From assembly GCF_017086465.1 (NCBI RefSeq), contig NZ_CP070961.1, positions 868,001-932,000 on the forward strand: a stretch of 64,000 bases of DNA, written 5' to 3'. The position numbers were made by a program, and so were the translations under genes. The stretch's first letter is position 1. The number at the start of each line of letters is the position of its first letter. The stretch is from Nocardioides sp. zg-1228 (lineage in GTDB: Bacteria > Actinomycetota > Actinomycetes > Propionibacteriales > Nocardioidaceae). Under the pieces are notes generated by a model. That model was given only the letters and a program-made list of their open reading frames with translations. It did not search any database and was not told the origin of the DNA. Below are positions 42,483 to 51,734 of this stretch, one piece after another.

Positions 42483-43174
42483 TGTCCCGCGCCCGTCTGC
42501 TCACCGCCTGCCTGCTCGCCGTCGCGCCTGCGCTGTCCGCCTGCATCAACGACGAGCCGACGATCGCGCTGCTCGTCGCAGACGGCGGCGACTCCTCCTC
42601 GCGCGCGGTCGACGTCGAGCAGTTCACCGAGCGGGTCGAGGCCACCTGCGACGAGTGCCGGGTGCGGGTCTACGACGCCGAGGGCGACGCCGGGACCCAG
42701 AAGAACCAGGCCCGCCAGGCGGAGGCGTCCTCGGCCGGTGCCCTGGTGGTGGTGCCGGTCGACCCCGACGGGCTCGGCACCCTCATCGGCGGCGACCTGC
42801 CGGTCGTCTCGCTCGGCGAGCTGGTGCCGGGCTCGGAGGCCTTCGTCGGGCTCGAGAGCGGCGCGCCGCCGTCCCAGCCGGGCAGTGACCTCGAGGCCGC
42901 CCGCGAGGTGCTCCGGGGCGAGGAGCGGTCGATGGCCTACGTCCCGACCCGGCAGATGAGCGAGCAGGCCGCCGACGTGGCGGTCGCCTTCCTCGCCGGC
43001 GAGCCCGCGGAGGGCGGGGTGGAGGTCGACGGCGTCGAGTCGTGGCTCTACCCCGACAGCGAGGTCACCGTCGACACGCTCACCTCGGTGCTGGTCGCCG
43101 ACGGTGTGCTCACCATCGACGAGCTGTGCAGCGGCGACACGAGCAAGCGGTGTGCGAGGCTGGGGCTGAGATGA
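42482..43174 (+). CDS. Shortened XylF-like lipoprotein, possible sensor or relic
   Basis: 230-aa lipoprotein with lipobox LSAC (Cys21). The first 100 mature residues follow the beginning of the xylose-binding fold, including a VVVPVDPDGL strand. The last 80 (MAYVPTRQMSEQAADVAVAF, then a VDTLTSVLVADG helix and a closing Cys pair) line up with the C terminus of the XylF encoded 5 kb upstream. About 140 middle residues holding the sugar-contact motifs are missing. The frame is clean, so this is a compact paralogue rather than obvious debris. Function unknown; sugar sensing or scaffold roles are guesses. Confidence 0.7.
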   Translation: MSRARLLTACLLAVAPALSACINDEPTIALLVADGGDSSSRAVDVEQFTERVEATCDECRVRVYDAEGDAGTQKNQARQAEASSAGALVVVPVDPDGLGTLIGGDLPVVSLGELVPGSEAFVGLESGAPPSQPGSDLEAAREVLRGEERSMAYVPTRQMSEQAADVAVAFLAGEPAEGGVEVDGVESWLYPDSEVTVDTLTSVLVADGVLTIDELCSGDTSKRCARLGLR

Positions 43175-43184
43175 TGGCGCCGCG

Positions 43185-43955
43185 ATGATCGAGATCCTCA
43201 CCCCTGCCCAGGTCGACCGCGCCCGCCGCACCGGCGCGCTCGTCGGCGAGATCCTGCAGACCCTCCGCTCGCGCTGCGAGGTCGGCACCAACCTGCTCGA
43301 CCTCGACCGCTGGACGGCCGAGATGATCCGAGACGCGGGCGCCGAGTCCTGCTACGTCGACTACGCCCCCTCCTTCGGCAGCGGCCCCTTCGGCCACTAC
43401 GTCTGCACCTCGGTCAACGACGCCGTGCTGCACGGCCGCCCGCGCGACCAGCGGGTGGCGGACGGCAACCTGGTCAGCCTCGACCTCGCCGTGCGCCTCG
43501 ACGGCGTCGCGGCCGACTCCGCCATCAGCTTCGTGGCCGGGCAGAGCCGCCCGGCCGGCAGCGTCGAGCTGATCGAGACGACCGAGCGCGCGCTGGCGGC
43601 GGGGATCGCCGCGGCGGGCCCGGGCGCCCGGATCGGCGACATCTCGCACGCCATCGGCACGGTGCTCACCGCGGCCGGCTATCCCATCAACCTGCAGTTC
43701 GGTGGCCACGGGATCGGCACGACGATGCACCAGGACCCCCATGTCGCCAACGACGGCCGCCCGGGGCGGGGCTACCAGCTGCGCCCGGGCCTGCTGCTGG
43801 CGCTCGAGCCGTGGATCATGGTCGACACCGACGAGCTGGTCACCGACGACGACGGCTGGACGCTGCGCAGCGCCACCGGCTGCCTGACGGCGCACAGCGA
43901 GCACACCGTCGCCATCACCGACGACGGGGCAGAGGTCCTCACCCGCGTGGGGTGA
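43185..43955 (+). CDS. map: Methionine aminopeptidase, type I
   Basis: 256-aa pita-bread fold peptidase that removes N-terminal Met. Metal ligands are two Asp in LVSLDLAVRLDGVAADSA, His in GGHGIGTTMH, Glu in LLALEPW and Glu in HSEHTVAI. Length and ligand order fit type Ia. ATG 43185; it lies 10 bp after the lipoprotein gene, perhaps cotranscribed. It is not in the ribosomal-protein cluster, so this may be an additional copy. Confidence 0.92.
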   Translation: MIEILTPAQVDRARRTGALVGEILQTLRSRCEVGTNLLDLDRWTAEMIRDAGAESCYVDYAPSFGSGPFGHYVCTSVNDAVLHGRPRDQRVADGNLVSLDLAVRLDGVAADSAISFVAGQSRPAGSVELIETTERALAAGIAAAGPGARIGDISHAIGTVLTAAGYPINLQFGGHGIGTTMHQDPHVANDGRPGRGYQLRPGLLLALEPWIMVDTDELVTDDDGWTLRSATGCLTAHSEHTVAITDDGAEVLTRVG

Positions 43956-43958
43956 GGC

Positions 43959-46109
43959 TCAGTGCACCGTCTCGAGCGGTGCCTCCGCCTCGGCGGGCGT
44001 GAGGGGGGCGTCCTCCCGGTCGAGCCTGCTGGGCCACCAGATCCTCCCGCCGAGGTCGAGGTTGAGCGCGGTCACCAGGACCGAGCGGACCACCAGGGTG
44101 TCGAGCATGACCCCGAGCGCGACGGCGACGCCGAGCTCGGCGAGGAACACCAGCGGCAGCGAGCCGAGCACGAGGAACGTCGCCGCGAGCACGATGCCGG
44201 CGGAGGTGATCACGCCCCCGGTGGAGGCCAGTGCGATCAGCGAGCCGCGGCGGGTGCCGTGCTGCTCGGTCTCCTCCCGCACCCGGGTCATCAGGAAGAT
44301 GTTGTAGTCGATGCCGAGCGCCACGAGGAACACGAAGGCGAACAGTGGGAACCCCGGGTCGGAGCCGGCGAAGCCGAAGACGTACTCGAAGAGCAGCGCG
44401 GAGATGCCGAGCGCCGCACCGAAGGACAGCACGACGGTGGCGATCAGGATGAGCGGCGCGACCAGCGCACGGAGCAACCCGATGAGGATGACCAGCACCA
44501 CGAGCAGGACGAGCGGCATGATCACCCAGCTGTCGCGCTCGGAGGCGATCTTGGTGTCGAGGTAGAACGCCGAGCCGCCTCCCACGAGGGCGTCGGCACC
44601 GTCGACCGCGTGCAGGACGTCGCGCGACTCCTCGACGATGTCGGCCGCGGCGGTGGAGGAGACGTCCGCCTCGATCGTGGCCTCGAACCACGCGCGACCC
44701 TCGGACAGGGGCTGCACCTCGCCGGGGGCGCCGAGGCCGTCGATGCCCGCGAGGGCGTCGACCACGTCGGGGGCGCGGTCGGCGTCGGTGACGACCTGGA
44801 GGGTGTTGGAGTTGTCGGACAGCCCGTGGTCCTCGAGCAGCCTCTGTCCCTTGATGGAGTCGAACTCCTGGGTGTAGGTGTCCTCGGTGGACAGCCCCGA
44901 GGCGTCGAGGCGGAACAGGCCGAGGCACGCCAGCAGGAGCAGCCCCGTGGTGGTCACCCACACCCGGCGCGGGCGGTGGCTGATCCGGCGCCCGACGTGG
45001 GCCCAGAGACCGTCGGCGGTGGGCTCGGGGCTGCCGAACGCGGGGCGCTTGGGCCAGAAGATCCAGCGCCCGCAGATCACCAGCAGCGCGGGCAGGAGCG
45101 TGAGCATCACGACCATCGTCACCGCGACGCCGATGGCGTTGACCGGGCCGAGCCCGGCGGTCGAGTTGAGCTCGGCGAAGGACAGGCTCAGCATGCCGAC
45201 CGCGACCGTCGCCGCGCTGGCGAGGATGGCCGGGGCGGCGCGGTGCAGCGCGACGGCCATCGCCTCGTGGCGGTCGGCGTGGCGGCGCAGCTCCTCGCGG
45301 TAGCGGGCGACGAGGAGGAGGGCGTAGTCGGTGCCGGCGCCGATCACCAGGATGCTCAAGATGGCCTGGCTCTGGCCGTTGACCGTGAGGCCGGCGTGCT
45401 TGGCCAGCAGGTAGACCAGACCCGTCGCGACGGTGTTGGCGACGACGGCGCAGATGATCGGCAGCAGCCACAGCACCGGGCTGCGGTAGGTGAAGAGCAG
45501 GATCACCACCACCACGCCGAGGGTGATCAGGATGAGGTCGGTGTCGATGCCCTCGAACGCCTCGGCCGAGTCGGCCGCCTGCCCGCCGTAGCCGGCCAGG
45601 TGCACCTCCCCGCCGTCGAGCTGGGCGATGTCACGGATCTCGTCGGCCGCGTCGGGGATGGCGTTCCACCCGTCGCTGCCGAAGTTGAGCACGAAGTAGA
45701 GGTAGGCGACCTCGCCGTCCTCCGAGACGAGGGTCGGCACCGGAGCGCCCTTGGCGGCCGCGGCCTCGGCGGCGGCCGGCGTCAGCACCCCGTCGCCGGT
45801 CAGGCCGTCGAGCTCGGCGATCTCCGCGCCGTCGGACTCCAGCTGCGCGAGGTCGTCGTCGGTGAGCCCGCCGTCGCGCTGGTAGACCACCAGCGTCGGG
45901 ATGTCGTTGGGGTCCACCGACTCCGAGAGCTCGTCGAGCACCTGCGTCGACTCCGCCGACTCCGGCAGCCACGACGACGCCTCGTTGTTCTGGACGTCGG
46001 CCAGCTGACTCGAGAACATCCCCATGAACCCGGTGATGGCCACCGCGGCGGCGAGGACGATCCACTTCGTGATGCGGCCCGTCAATGACCCTGCGATCCG
46101 TCGATGCAT
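43959..46109 (-). CDS. MMPL/RND-family membrane transporter
   Basis: 716 aa with two repeats, each of one helix, a large extracytoplasmic loop and a block of five helices. Conserved GAGTDYALLLVARYREEL and ALGIDYNIFLMTRVREE mark the MMPL fourth-helix proton relay region in each half. Related mycobacterial proteins export lipids or siderophores; the cargo here is unknown. ATG 46109. It converges on map with a 3-bp gap. Confidence 0.88.
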   Translation of the reverse strand: MHRRIAGSLTGRITKWIVLAAAVAITGFMGMFSSQLADVQNNEASSWLPESAESTQVLDELSESVDPNDIPTLVVYQRDGGLTDDDLAQLESDGAEIAELDGLTGDGVLTPAAAEAAAAKGAPVPTLVSEDGEVAYLYFVLNFGSDGWNAIPDAADEIRDIAQLDGGEVHLAGYGGQAADSAEAFEGIDTDLILITLGVVVVILLFTYRSPVLWLLPIICAVVANTVATGLVYLLAKHAGLTVNGQSQAILSILVIGAGTDYALLLVARYREELRRHADRHEAMAVALHRAAPAILASAATVAVGMLSLSFAELNSTAGLGPVNAIGVAVTMVVMLTLLPALLVICGRWIFWPKRPAFGSPEPTADGLWAHVGRRISHRPRRVWVTTTGLLLLACLGLFRLDASGLSTEDTYTQEFDSIKGQRLLEDHGLSDNSNTLQVVTDADRAPDVVDALAGIDGLGAPGEVQPLSEGRAWFEATIEADVSSTAAADIVEESRDVLHAVDGADALVGGGSAFYLDTKIASERDSWVIMPLVLLVVLVILIGLLRALVAPLILIATVVLSFGAALGISALLFEYVFGFAGSDPGFPLFAFVFLVALGIDYNIFLMTRVREETEQHGTRRGSLIALASTGGVITSAGIVLAATFLVLGSLPLVFLAELGVAVALGVMLDTLVVRSVLVTALNLDLGGRIWWPSRLDREDAPLTPAEAEAPLETVH

Positions 46110-46230
46110 GCGTTCCAGAAGAACAGCGGTCGCCGCGCCTGTGCATCCGTAATACCCCCGAGGTCTAGACCAGGTCGATCCCGGGGTCGGCTCCGGGGCC
46201 TACCCCCTTGCCCGGCGTCCCCGACGGTCG

Positions 46231-47316
46231 TCAGCGCGTCTGGAGCTGGAACGGCGACCGGGTGTCCATCGACCCGCGGCGGGGAGCGACGGCGTACTCC
46301 ATCGAGCCGTCGACGCCGAGGCGGACGACCGCCCAGCGGTCGGCCTGGTAGGTCACCACGAGCACGTGCTCGGCGTCCTCCCACACCTCGTCGAAGTAGG
46401 TCGCGGACCGGGCGTCGCGGGCGGAGGCGAACGAGCGCGCCACCGACCCGTCGGCGGTCGAGAGGATGTCGAGGGCACGGGGGCCGAAGCCGTCGGCGTA
46501 CGCCGGGGTGCCGAGGACGCGGCGGTTGTCGGGCGAGATGTCGGAGAGCTGGTTGTCGCAGGTGCGCCACCGCAGCCGCGACCCGCGCAGCATGGCGCTG
46601 CAGGAGCCGGTGTCGCTGAGGGAGGTGATGCCGCCGACCCAGCGTCCCCGGGCGGTGGAGGTCAGGCGCAGCCGCCCCACCCGGTCGACGATGCCGTGCG
46701 AGGAGGTGCGCCAGGCGCGGGCGCCGTTGACGTAGACCGTGCAGCCGTTGCTGGTCGCGTCCTCCTTGCAGTCCTCGCCGACCACCGCGACGGCCCGGCC
46801 CCGCCCGGCGATCGGGACCGCGGGGAACGACAGCACCCGGTCGCCCGCGTCGTCGATCGACCACACCCTGCCAGCCCGGCCCGAGAAGGCGACCGCCCCG
46901 CCCTGCGCCGAGACGGCCAGGCCGTAGCCGGTGCGCCACTCGCGCCGCCCGGGGGAGCCGTCGGCGTCGACCCACCGGGTCCTGGCCGCCGCCCCGCCGA
47001 CGGACTGGACGACGTAGCCCGACCCCATCGGCGCGAGCTCGACGACCCTGTTGTCCACCGGGGTCCGGGTGCCGTCGGCGCCGTGGACGACGGTCCGGCC
47101 CGCGCGCCGCTCGCTCCAGGCGACCGCGGGTGGCGCGCCGCGGTCGAGCCCGCGGACGTCGAGGACCGTCCGCGGAGCGGCACGCTCGGCGCCCCCGGCG
47201 GGCGCCGGGCTCGCTGCGGTGGGGGTGGCGAGGGTGAGGCCCAGTGAGAGGGGGGCGACGAGGGTGGCGACGGCGGTCAGGCCGGCAACGAGAGGGATGC
47301 GGAGTGAGGTGGTCAT
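46231..47316 (-). CDS. Secreted protein with beta-propeller-like repeats
   Basis: 361 aa with a cleavable signal peptide (hydrophobic core about 7-31, small residues to about 36). The mature part is rich in short strands with repeated aromatic/Ser-Asp turns, such as GRAGRVWSIDDAGDR and DILSTADGSVARSF, typical of TolB/WD-type propellers. Two Cys pairs could form disulfides. No catalytic motif seen. ATG 47316. Confidence 0.6.
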   Translation of the reverse strand: MTTSLRIPLVAGLTAVATLVAPLSLGLTLATPTAASPAPAGGAERAAPRTVLDVRGLDRGAPPAVAWSERRAGRTVVHGADGTRTPVDNRVVELAPMGSGYVVQSVGGAAARTRWVDADGSPGRREWRTGYGLAVSAQGGAVAFSGRAGRVWSIDDAGDRVLSFPAVPIAGRGRAVAVVGEDCKEDATSNGCTVYVNGARAWRTSSHGIVDRVGRLRLTSTARGRWVGGITSLSDTGSCSAMLRGSRLRWRTCDNQLSDISPDNRRVLGTPAYADGFGPRALDILSTADGSVARSFASARDARSATYFDEVWEDAEHVLVVTYQADRWAVVRLGVDGSMEYAVAPRRGSMDTRSPFQLQTR

Positions 47317-47360
47317 GACGAGGAGACGCCCGGCTGGGGTCGGAGGTTGCCCGGCCGCGC

Positions 47361-49220
47361 TCAGCCGGTGTAGAGGCCGTCGACCACGTCGGCGTACTTG
47401 GTGCGCACGACGCGGCGCTTGAGCTTGAGGGTCGGGGTGAGCTCCTCGGACTCGGCCGTCCACTCGTCGGCCAGCAGCTCCCACGCCTTGACCTGCTCGG
47501 GACGCGAGAGCCGCTCGTTGGCCTTGTCCACCGCCGCCTGCGCCATCGCCCGGATCTCGGGCCGGGACGACAGGTCGGCGAGGTCGATGAACTCGAGGCC
47601 CATCTTCTGCGCGACGAGGGGGGCGATCTCCCCGTCGAGGGTGAGGATCGCGACGACGTAGGCCCGGTCGTCGCCGATGGCCATCGCGTGGCCGATGATC
47701 GGCGACTCCTTGAGGTAGTTCTCGATGTTGGAGGGCGCGATGTTCTTGCCCGCCGAGGTGATGATCAGCTCCTTCTTGCGGTCGACGACGGAGTAGAACC
47801 CGTCCTCGTCGACGGTGCCGATGTCACCCGTGTGCACCCATCCGTCCTCGTCGAGGAGGGTGCGCGTGGCCTCCTCCTGCTTGTAGTAGCCCGGGGTGTT
47901 GACCGGTCCCCGGACGAGGATCTCGCCGTCCTCGGCGAGCCGCACCTCGATGCCCGGGTTGGGCCGCCCGACGGTGCCGAGCTTGAACGCGTCGGGGCCG
48001 TTGGAGGTGAAGGCGCCCGTGGTCTCGGTCATGCCGTAGACGTCGTAGACGCGCAGGCCGAGCCCGCCCATGAACTTCGCGACCTCCAGGGGCATCGGCG
48101 CCGCGGCGCTGGCGGCCCACGTCACCTGGTCGAGGCCGAGCAGCAGGCGGAGGAAGGCGAGGATCGCCTCGTCGGCCTTAGCGAAGGCCTCCTCGACCTC
48201 GGGCGTCATCTCGTTGCCGTACTCGTGGGCCTGCGTCCACGCGAGCCCGGCCGCCATCGCGTCGGTGACGAGCTTCTGGTTGGCGGGGTCGGGGTCCTCG
48301 GCGAGCTTGGCCGAGATGCCGGTCTTGATCTTCTCCCACACCCGCGGCACGCCGAAGAAGGCGGTCGGGTGCACCTCGCCGAGTGCGCCGAGCAGGCCGG
48401 CGGGGTCGGGGATGGCGTGCACGTGGCTGCCGAGGAACGGGGGAGCGTACGTCGCGAGGATCCGCTCGGCGATGTGCGCGAGCGGGAGGTAGCTGATCGT
48501 GCGCTGCGGGCCGTGCAGGCCGCCGGCGTCGAGGGTGGAGACGGCCTCGTACATGACGTTGTGGTGGGTGAGCACCACGCCCTTGGGGTTGCCGGTCGTG
48601 CCGGAGGTGTAGAGGAACGTCGCGGGCAGGTCGGGGGTGATCTGCTCCATCCGCGCGTCGACCGCGCCGGTGTCGGCGCCGCGGGCCAGCAGCTCCTCCC
48701 ACGTCATCACGCGCGGGTCGTCGACCCGGTCGGCGTCGGCGAGCATGACCACGTGGCGGATCGAGTCGACCCGGTCGAGGGCCGGCTCCCAGCGCTGGTA
48801 GCGGTCGTGGTCCTCGAGCACCACGACGACCGGCCGCGACTCGCCGGCGATGAACGCGACCTGCTCCTGCGCCAGGGTGTTGTAGATCGACATCGGCACG
48901 GCCGCCGCCGTCATCGCGCCGTAGTCGGCCAGCGTGTGCGCCGTGCGGTTGGCGGCCATGATCGCCACCGGGTCGCCGGTCTGCACGCCCAGGTCGATGA
49001 GCGCGGCGGCGACCTGCCGGGTGAGCTCCCACGTCTCGGCCCAGGTGATGGTCGACCAGGTCTCGCCCGCCGCCACGTCGAAGCGGTCGGAGAACGCGGG
49101 CAGGTCGGGGTTCTCCTCGGCGGCCCGGCGCACGGTGGCCGGCATGTGGAGGCCGACGATGCGGGACTCGTAGTCCTCGCGGACGGCGAGGACGTCGGGG
49201 TCGGTCTGGGTCGCGGTCAT
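47361..49220 (-). CDS. Long-chain fatty-acid--CoA ligase (AMP-dependent synthetase)
   Basis: 619-aa acyl-CoA synthetase activating fatty acids for degradation or lipid synthesis. The P-loop-like YTSGTTGNPKGVVLTH is near residue 205, YGMTETTG is the A5 motif, and the hinge-lysine region reads DRKKELIITSAGKNIAPS. FadD15-like architecture and length. ATG 49220. Confidence 0.9.
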   Translation of the reverse strand: MTATQTDPDVLAVREDYESRIVGLHMPATVRRAAEENPDLPAFSDRFDVAAGETWSTITWAETWELTRQVAAALIDLGVQTGDPVAIMAANRTAHTLADYGAMTAAAVPMSIYNTLAQEQVAFIAGESRPVVVVLEDHDRYQRWEPALDRVDSIRHVVMLADADRVDDPRVMTWEELLARGADTGAVDARMEQITPDLPATFLYTSGTTGNPKGVVLTHHNVMYEAVSTLDAGGLHGPQRTISYLPLAHIAERILATYAPPFLGSHVHAIPDPAGLLGALGEVHPTAFFGVPRVWEKIKTGISAKLAEDPDPANQKLVTDAMAAGLAWTQAHEYGNEMTPEVEEAFAKADEAILAFLRLLLGLDQVTWAASAAAPMPLEVAKFMGGLGLRVYDVYGMTETTGAFTSNGPDAFKLGTVGRPNPGIEVRLAEDGEILVRGPVNTPGYYKQEEATRTLLDEDGWVHTGDIGTVDEDGFYSVVDRKKELIITSAGKNIAPSNIENYLKESPIIGHAMAIGDDRAYVVAILTLDGEIAPLVAQKMGLEFIDLADLSSRPEIRAMAQAAVDKANERLSRPEQVKAWELLADEWTAESEELTPTLKLKRRVVRTKYADVVDGLYTG

Positions 49221-49301
49221 GTGCGGGCTCCTGGGGTCGGGTCGTCGTCGGCTCGACGGTGTGGCGGGGGTCACATCATGGTGGAGCACGTCCCGGCTGG
49301 C

Positions 49302-49315
49302 TAGGGTTCTGCACG
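49302..49315 (+). promoter_or_regulatory. -10 box for leaderless zinc-ribbon gene
   Basis: TAGGGT at 49302-49307, 7 nt, then GTG at 49315. Confidence 0.5.
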
Positions 49316-49515
49316 TGTACTCCGACCACGCCCCGTGCGCCGTCTGCGGCTCCGCGGTGCGGCTGCTGCCGCACCCGGGCACCGACGGCGACTCGACCGA
49401 TGGCCCGGCCGGGCCCGCCGACGGCGTCGTCGGCGGCGGCGACCCGACCGTCGACCTGCGCGCGTGCACCAACCCCGACTGTCCCACCCGACGGCCCGAC
49501 GGGCCCGACGCCTGA
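49315..49515 (+). CDS. Small zinc-ribbon-like protein
   Basis: 66 aa. CAVC near the N terminus and C-x4-C (CTNPDC) near the C terminus are separated by a Gly/Asp-rich stretch, which could bind one zinc. The start is GTG at 49315 with a leaderless -10 box. No family recognised. It directly precedes the DUF2243 gene and may be cotranscribed. Confidence 0.5.
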   Translation: MYSDHAPCAVCGSAVRLLPHPGTDGDSTDGPAGPADGVVGGGDPTVDLRACTNPDCPTRRPDGPDA

Positions 49516-49551
49516 GTGGTGGACGAGGGACCAGTGGGGTACCGGACCGGC

Positions 49552-50085
49552 ATGCCGACCTCAGTGCCGACCTCCGTGGGAGACCCCCCGTCCGCGGCCG
49601 CGAGCCTGATGTACGGCGTCGGGCTGGGCGGGTTCGTCGACGGGATCGTGCTGCACCAGATCCTCCAGTGGCACCACATGGTGAGCGCCGACTACCCGAC
49701 CACGACCGTCGCGGGCCTGGAGGTCAACACCCTCGCCGACGGCTTCTTCCACCTCGTCACGTGGTTCGTCGTGGTCGGTGCCTCCATCGTCACGCTGGCG
49801 CAGTGGCGTCACGGCCGGCTCCCGCCGAGCTGGCGCTTCCACGTCGGCGGGCTGCTCGCCGGGTGGGGCGGCTTCAACCTCGTGGAGGGACTGGTCGACC
49901 ACCAGATCCTGGGCGTGCACCACGTGCGCGACGACCTCGGCGGTCCGCTCGCGTGGGACCTCGGCTTCCTGGCGTTCGGCGCGCTGCTGGTCGCGGCCGG
50001 CTGGGTCCTGATGCGCGCGGGCTCGCGCGAGCTGGAGGACCGGGCGTGGACGCCTACGCCCGTGGCGGGAGCCGGTGGAGCGTGA
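49552..50085 (+). CDS. DUF2243 membrane protein
   Basis: 177 aa with four membrane helices. It has the DUF2243 features GFVDGIVLHQILQWHHM, an early His-rich helix, and a second similar His pair in VEGLVDHQILGVHHV. Repeated membrane-embedded His suggests metal or heme contact, but function is unknown. The start is uncertain: ATG 49552 is used; GTG 49516, directly after the previous stop, would add 12 residues. The 3' end overlaps the convergent phosphoesterase by 32 bp. Confidence 0.7.
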   Translation: MPTSVPTSVGDPPSAAASLMYGVGLGGFVDGIVLHQILQWHHMVSADYPTTTVAGLEVNTLADGFFHLVTWFVVVGASIVTLAQWRHGRLPPSWRFHVGGLLAGWGGFNLVEGLVDHQILGVHHVRDDLGGPLAWDLGFLAFGALLVAAGWVLMRAGSRELEDRAWTPTPVAGAGGA

Positions 50086-50563
50086 CGTCGCTGAGCTCTC
50101 CGTCAGCGACGCTCGCGGTCATGTAGGTGCAGTGCGGCTGGCGCCGTCGGTCGGTGGGTGAGCCGGGATTGAGCAGCCGCAGCCCGGTCGGGGCCACGGT
50201 GTCCCACGGGATGTGGCTGTGGCCGAAGACCAGGACGTCGAGGTCGGCGTACGCAGCCGCCATCCGCTCCTCGCGGCCCTTGGCCTGACCGGTCTCGTGC
50301 ACCACCCCGAGGCGTACGCCCTCGAGCTCGGCCCGGGCCACCTCGGGCAGGCGCTCGCGCAGCTCCCCGTGGTCGTTGTTGCCCCAGCACGCGAGGAGCC
50401 GCGCCGAGCGCGCCTCGAGCTCGTCGAGCAGCCCGACGTCGGCCCAGTCGCCGGCGTGGACGACGACGTCCGCCTCCTCGACCGCGCGCCACACCTCGGC
50501 CGGCAGGTCGCGGGCTCGCTTGGGCAGGTGGGTGTCGGCGAGGAGCAGCAGCCGGGTGACCAT
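50054..50563 (-). CDS. YfcE/MJ0936-type metallophosphoesterase
   Basis: 169-aa calcineurin-like phosphoesterase. The metal motifs are LLLADTHLP (D-x-H), HAGDW (GD), WGNNDH (GNHD variant) and FGHSHIPW (GHxH). Short single-domain form acting on a small phosphodiester; substrate unknown. ATG 50563; an upstream ATG at 50581 would add 6 residues. Confidence 0.85.
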   Translation of the reverse strand: MVTRLLLLADTHLPKRARDLPAEVWRAVEEADVVVHAGDWADVGLLDELEARSARLLACWGNNDHGELRERLPEVARAELEGVRLGVVHETGQAKGREERMAAAYADLDVLVFGHSHIPWDTVAPTGLRLLNPGSPTDRRRQPHCTYMTASVADGELSDVTLHRLPPRA

Positions 50564-50590
50564 GGCCCCAGTCAACTGCACGCGGGTGGG

Positions 50591-50603
50591 TACCTTCGAG
50601 GCA
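50591..50603 (+). promoter_or_regulatory. -10 box for leaderless hypothetical gene
   Basis: TACCTT at 50591-50596, 6 nt, then ATG at 50603. Confidence 0.5.
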
Positions 50604-50884
50604 TGACCCCCGATGAGAGCACCACCGACGACATGGTCGCCGAGTCCGCGCTGCAGCTGTGGTCAGCGGCCCAGACCGACTTCGACCCCTTCGAGGTCGA
50701 CGCGTCCGAGTGGCCGGAGACGACCGTGCCGGTCCGCGACGTCGACATCGCCGTCGACACCCGCCTCGAGGTCGACGACGTGCGCGGCGCGCTCGAGCGC
50801 CTCGACGGGGTCAAGGTCGTGCTCGGCCGGGACGCCGGCACCCTCAGCGTGCTGCGGGTGGTGCCGGAGGACACTCCGCTGTAG
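50603..50884 (+). CDS. Hypothetical acidic protein
   Basis: 93 aa, strongly acidic, no membrane segment. The second half (VDIAVDTRLEVDDVRGALER) looks like an alternating strand-helix small fold. No family recognised. Support comes from codon use, the leaderless promoter and a compact position between neighbours. Confidence 0.55.
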   Translation: MTPDESTTDDMVAESALQLWSAAQTDFDPFEVDASEWPETTVPVRDVDIAVDTRLEVDDVRGALERLDGVKVVLGRDAGTLSVLRVVPEDTPL

Positions 50885-50899
50885 GCGCCGCTGCCGCCC

Positions 50900-51235
50900 C
50901 TACAGCCCGGCGTGGACCTCGGCGAGCCGCGTCAGGAAGGCGCGCTCGTCGAGCCGCTTGCGGCGCAGCCAGCCGGTGACCTCGTCGTTGCACTTGCTCG
51001 CGTTGCACGACGCGCAGGCGGGCACGACGTTGAGCACCGTGTAGCGGCCGCCGCGCGAGATCGGCAGCACGCAGTCCTTCTGCAGGGCCGCGCCGCTCGC
51101 CCCGCAGTAGGCACAGCCTCCCCACGCCTCCTGCAGCCCTGCCCACTCGTCCGCGCTCAGGTCGTGCTCGACGCCCGCCATCCGCCGCTGGCGCTTCCTC
51201 GCCGCGCGGGCGCGGCGGGTCCGGGCGGCAGGCAT
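50900..51235 (-). CDS. HNH-type nuclease-fold protein with altered catalytic position
   Basis: 111 aa. A basic N terminus precedes a zinc-framed HNH fold: Cys41 and Cys44 (CAYC), Cys74 and Cys77 (CASC), Asn69 and Asn78, and LPISRGGRYT. Where active HNH enzymes have Asp-His, this protein has Asp54-Cys55, so the usual general base is absent. It may be a DNA-binding or inactive relative, or use a different base. ATG 51235. Confidence 0.75.
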   Translation of the reverse strand: MPAARTRRARAARKRQRRMAGVEHDLSADEWAGLQEAWGGCAYCGASGAALQKDCVLPISRGGRYTVLNVVPACASCNASKCNDEVTGWLRRKRLDERAFLTRLAEVHAGL

Positions 51236-51290
51236 GGCGCCAGCGTAGGGGGGATTCCCGCTTTCCCTGCGCAGGCGCGGAGGCCGGACG

Positions 51291-51303
51291 TACGGTCCCG
51301 GCA
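51291..51303 (+). promoter_or_regulatory. -10 box for leaderless excalibur gene
   Basis: TACGGT at 51291-51296, 6 nt, then ATG at 51303. Confidence 0.5.
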
Positions 51304-51578
51304 TGACCAGGAACTTCTGCGGCGCCCTCGCCGCCCTCGCCCTCACCGCACCGCTGCTGGTGCTGACGCCGGCCGACGCGGCTGCCCCCTCCTTCCGCTC
51401 GTGCGACGCCCTCACCGCCAAGTGGCCCAACGGTGTCGCCAAGGGGCCGGCGGCGGCTTCCAAGGCGGTGCGTGACGGCTACTCCCGCCCGGCCACCACC
51501 AAGCTCGCCGTGCAGGTCTACTGGACCAACTACCGCAGCCTCGACCGCGACAAGGACGGCACGGCCTGCGAGAACTGA
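51303..51578 (+). CDS. Secreted excalibur calcium-binding domain protein
   Basis: 91 aa with a signal peptide (hydrophobic core to about residue 24, cleavage near ADAAAP) and a C-terminal excalibur motif, DRDKDGTACEN at 81-91, with a paired Cys in FRSCDAL. The motif resembles an EF-hand loop and is linked to extracellular calcium binding. No enzyme domain attached. Confidence 0.8.
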   Translation: MTRNFCGALAALALTAPLLVLTPADAAAPSFRSCDALTAKWPNGVAKGPAAASKAVRDGYSRPATTKLAVQVYWTNYRSLDRDKDGTACEN

Positions 51579-51734
51579 CGCGCGGCCGCCCGTCACAGGA
51601 CCGAGAAGCCGGGGGCAGCCGTCGCGGCCCGTCGCGGCGCGCAGCAGCGGGCCCGCCATGCCGCCGGCGACGGCGAGCTCCGAGGCCCCCGTCCAGGCCG
51701 GGCGCTGTCGACCTGCACTCGTCGAGGCTGGACG

